The notes beneath the pieces are model-generated. The model was not told the origin of the DNA and did not search any database. It saw nothing but the letters and a program-made list of their open reading frames with translations. DNA of 6,056 bases from Eubacterium sp. (GTDB lineage: Bacteria; Bacillota; Clostridia; Lachnospirales; Lachnospiraceae): contig JAILSA010000142.1 of assembly GCA_024697885.1 (NCBI GenBank), positions 1 through 6,056 of the forward strand, given 5' to 3'. A program made the translations under genes and the position numbers. Positions 4,925 to 6,056 of the stretch are shown here, one piece after another. Numbering within the stretch: the stretch's first letter is position 1; each line of letters begins with the position of its first letter.

Positions 4925-6056
4925 TTATTTGATTTTACCATGAAGACTCTGTAAACTCTGAATCTCACTTTCCTTGTGAGATTTCAGGTACTTAATTCCC
5001 TCCGCTGTAGCCTTGGCTGCTGCCACCGTAGTGATATATGGGATGCGGGCCTTAATGGCTGCCTTTCTCAAATAACTGTCATCGTGAACGCTGTCCTTGC
5101 CTACTGGGGAGTTAATAATCAGGTCTACCTCACCGTTAGTAATGGCATCTAATACATTTGGTCTTCCCTCATAGAGCTTTTTGATCTTGGATACTGGGAT
5201 ACCTGCCTGATTAATCAGGTCATAGGTTCCACCGGTAGCCACTAAGTTAAATCCGTTCTCATAGAAGCTCTGAGCCACCTCAACGATTTCTTCCTTGTCC
5301 TTGCGGTTTACAGAAATCAATGCGGTTCCCTCCATTGGAAGGGTGGAAGAAACTGCCTCCTGAGCCTTGTAGAAGGCCTCACCATAGGATGGGGAAAGTC
5401 CCAAAACCTCTCCGGTAGATCTCATCTCAGGTCCAAGGATAGGGTCGACCTCCTGGAACATGTTGAATGGGAAGGCTGCCTCCTTTACTCCGTAGTATGG
5501 AATCTTCTTCTCAGCCAGACCCTCTACTGGAGATGGTCTTCCTGTCAACTCTCTGGTAATAATATCTGTGGCAATTGGCACCATGCGAACATCACATACC
5601 TTAGATACCAATGGCACTGTACGGGAGGCACGTGGGTTGGCCTCCAAAACATAAACCTTGTCATTTTCAATGGCATACTGCATGTTCATAAGACCTTCTA
5701 CATGCATCTCTTCTGCAATCTTTCTGGTGTATTCCTTAATGGTCTTAACATTTTTCTCAGAAATATGAGCAGATGGAATAATACATGCAGAGTCTCCAGA
5801 GTGAACACCGGCCAACTCAATGTGCTCCATTACTGCAGGCACATAGGCATGAGTTCCATCACTGATAGCATCGGACTCACACTCCATGGCGTGGTTCAAG
5901 AAGCGGTCAATCAAAATAGGACGGTCTGGTGTCACGCCAACAGCTGCCTTCATATAATCTGCCATGGCCTCGTCGTCATAGACAACTTCCATGCCTCGAC
6001 CACCGAGTACATAGGAAGGACGAACCATTACTGGATATCCAATCTTTCCTGCAATA
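4925..6056 (-). CDS. carB: Carbamoyl-phosphate synthase large subunit, C-terminal part (5' end cut by window edge)
   Basis: About 376 residues are present out of the roughly 1,070 of a full CarB; the frame continues through the right edge (IAGKIGYPVMVRPSYVLGG), so the Met codon at 6028 is internal and not a start. Visible parts: the rest of the second ATP-grasp domain, with RPSYVLGGRGMEVVYDDE, the MEHIELAGVHSGDSAC loop and the metal-binding EANPRASRTVP; a linker; and the C-terminal methylglyoxal synthase-like allosteric domain from about GTALISVNRKD. In that domain ATGGT keeps the two threonines of the E. coli nucleotide-effector phosphate site, with EGRPNVLD and LIINSPVGK also aligned. It ends QSLHGKIK, close to the E. 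coli terminus. The enzyme, with CarA, makes carbamoyl phosphate from glutamine, bicarbonate and ATP for pyrimidine and arginine synthesis. Effector control by UMP or IMP is inferred from those residues. Confidence 0.97.
   Translation of the reverse strand, partial: IAGKIGYPVMVRPSYVLGGRGMEVVYDDEAMADYMKAAVGVTPDRPILIDRFLNHAMECESDAISDGTHAYVPAVMEHIELAGVHSGDSACIIPSAHISEKNVKTIKEYTRKIAEEMHVEGLMNMQYAIENDKVYVLEANPRASRTVPLVSKVCDVRMVPIATDIITRELTGRPSPVEGLAEKKIPYYGVKEAAFPFNMFQEVDPILGPEMRSTGEVLGLSPSYGEAFYKAQEAVSSTLPMEGTALISVNRKDKEEIVEVAQSFYENGFNLVATGGTYDLINQAGIPVSKIKKLYEGRPNVLDAITNGEVDLIINSPVGKDSVHDDSYLRKAAIKARIPYITTVAAAKATAEGIKYLKSHKESEIQSLQSLHGKIK

Overview
The window reads as core chromosome of an anaerobic Firmicute, most likely a Clostridia member of the Lachnospiraceae type. 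The reasons are the protein families (a clostridial carB, an orphan ECF transporter S component, a hybrid-cluster-associated redox disulfide protein, a C_GCAxxG_C_C protein), strong AGGAGG-type ribosome binding sites, short gaps between genes, AGG/AGA arginine codons and AT-rich promoters. No phage, transposon, tRNA, rRNA or CRISPR sequence was seen. Genus is not determinable by eye.

Layout from left to right. Positions 1-2714 (minus strand) hold a tight three-gene unit, in transcription order: a PIN/NYN-type nuclease-like protein with a lysine-rich tether (2714-1968), a 1-phosphofructokinase-family sugar kinase (1954-1019) and a dGTPase-like HD-domain triphosphohydrolase (1037 to beyond the left edge). 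The kinase and dGTPase genes overlap by 19 bases. The unit has its own extended -10 promoter at 2745-2773, whose -35 box lies inside the terminator hairpin of the preceding unit. Positions 2842-3775 (minus strand) hold an AqpZ-like aquaporin followed 19 bases later by a 71-residue CxxC redox protein. This unit ends at a long hairpin (2761-2816) with a T tract. Positions 3776-3946 are a divergent promoter region. Positions 3947-4450 (plus strand) hold a single-gene unit for an ECF transporter S component. A two-way terminator (4460-4505) separates it from the convergent unit on the right: the 3' part of carB (entering from beyond the right edge, ending at 4925) and a small C_GCAxxG_C_C cysteine protein (4891-4502).

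Functionally the genes are a mix: pyrimidine/arginine precursor synthesis (carB), dNTP turnover (dgt), sugar phosphate metabolism (fruK-like), water or small-solute flux (aqp), micronutrient uptake (ECF S) and two small cysteine proteins with likely redox roles. No convincing new multi-gene system is present. The points most worth a second look are a cysteine beside the first NPA motif of the aquaporin together with its redox-protein partner, the overlapping terminator and promoter at 2745-2816, and the nuclease-kinase-dNTPase operon.
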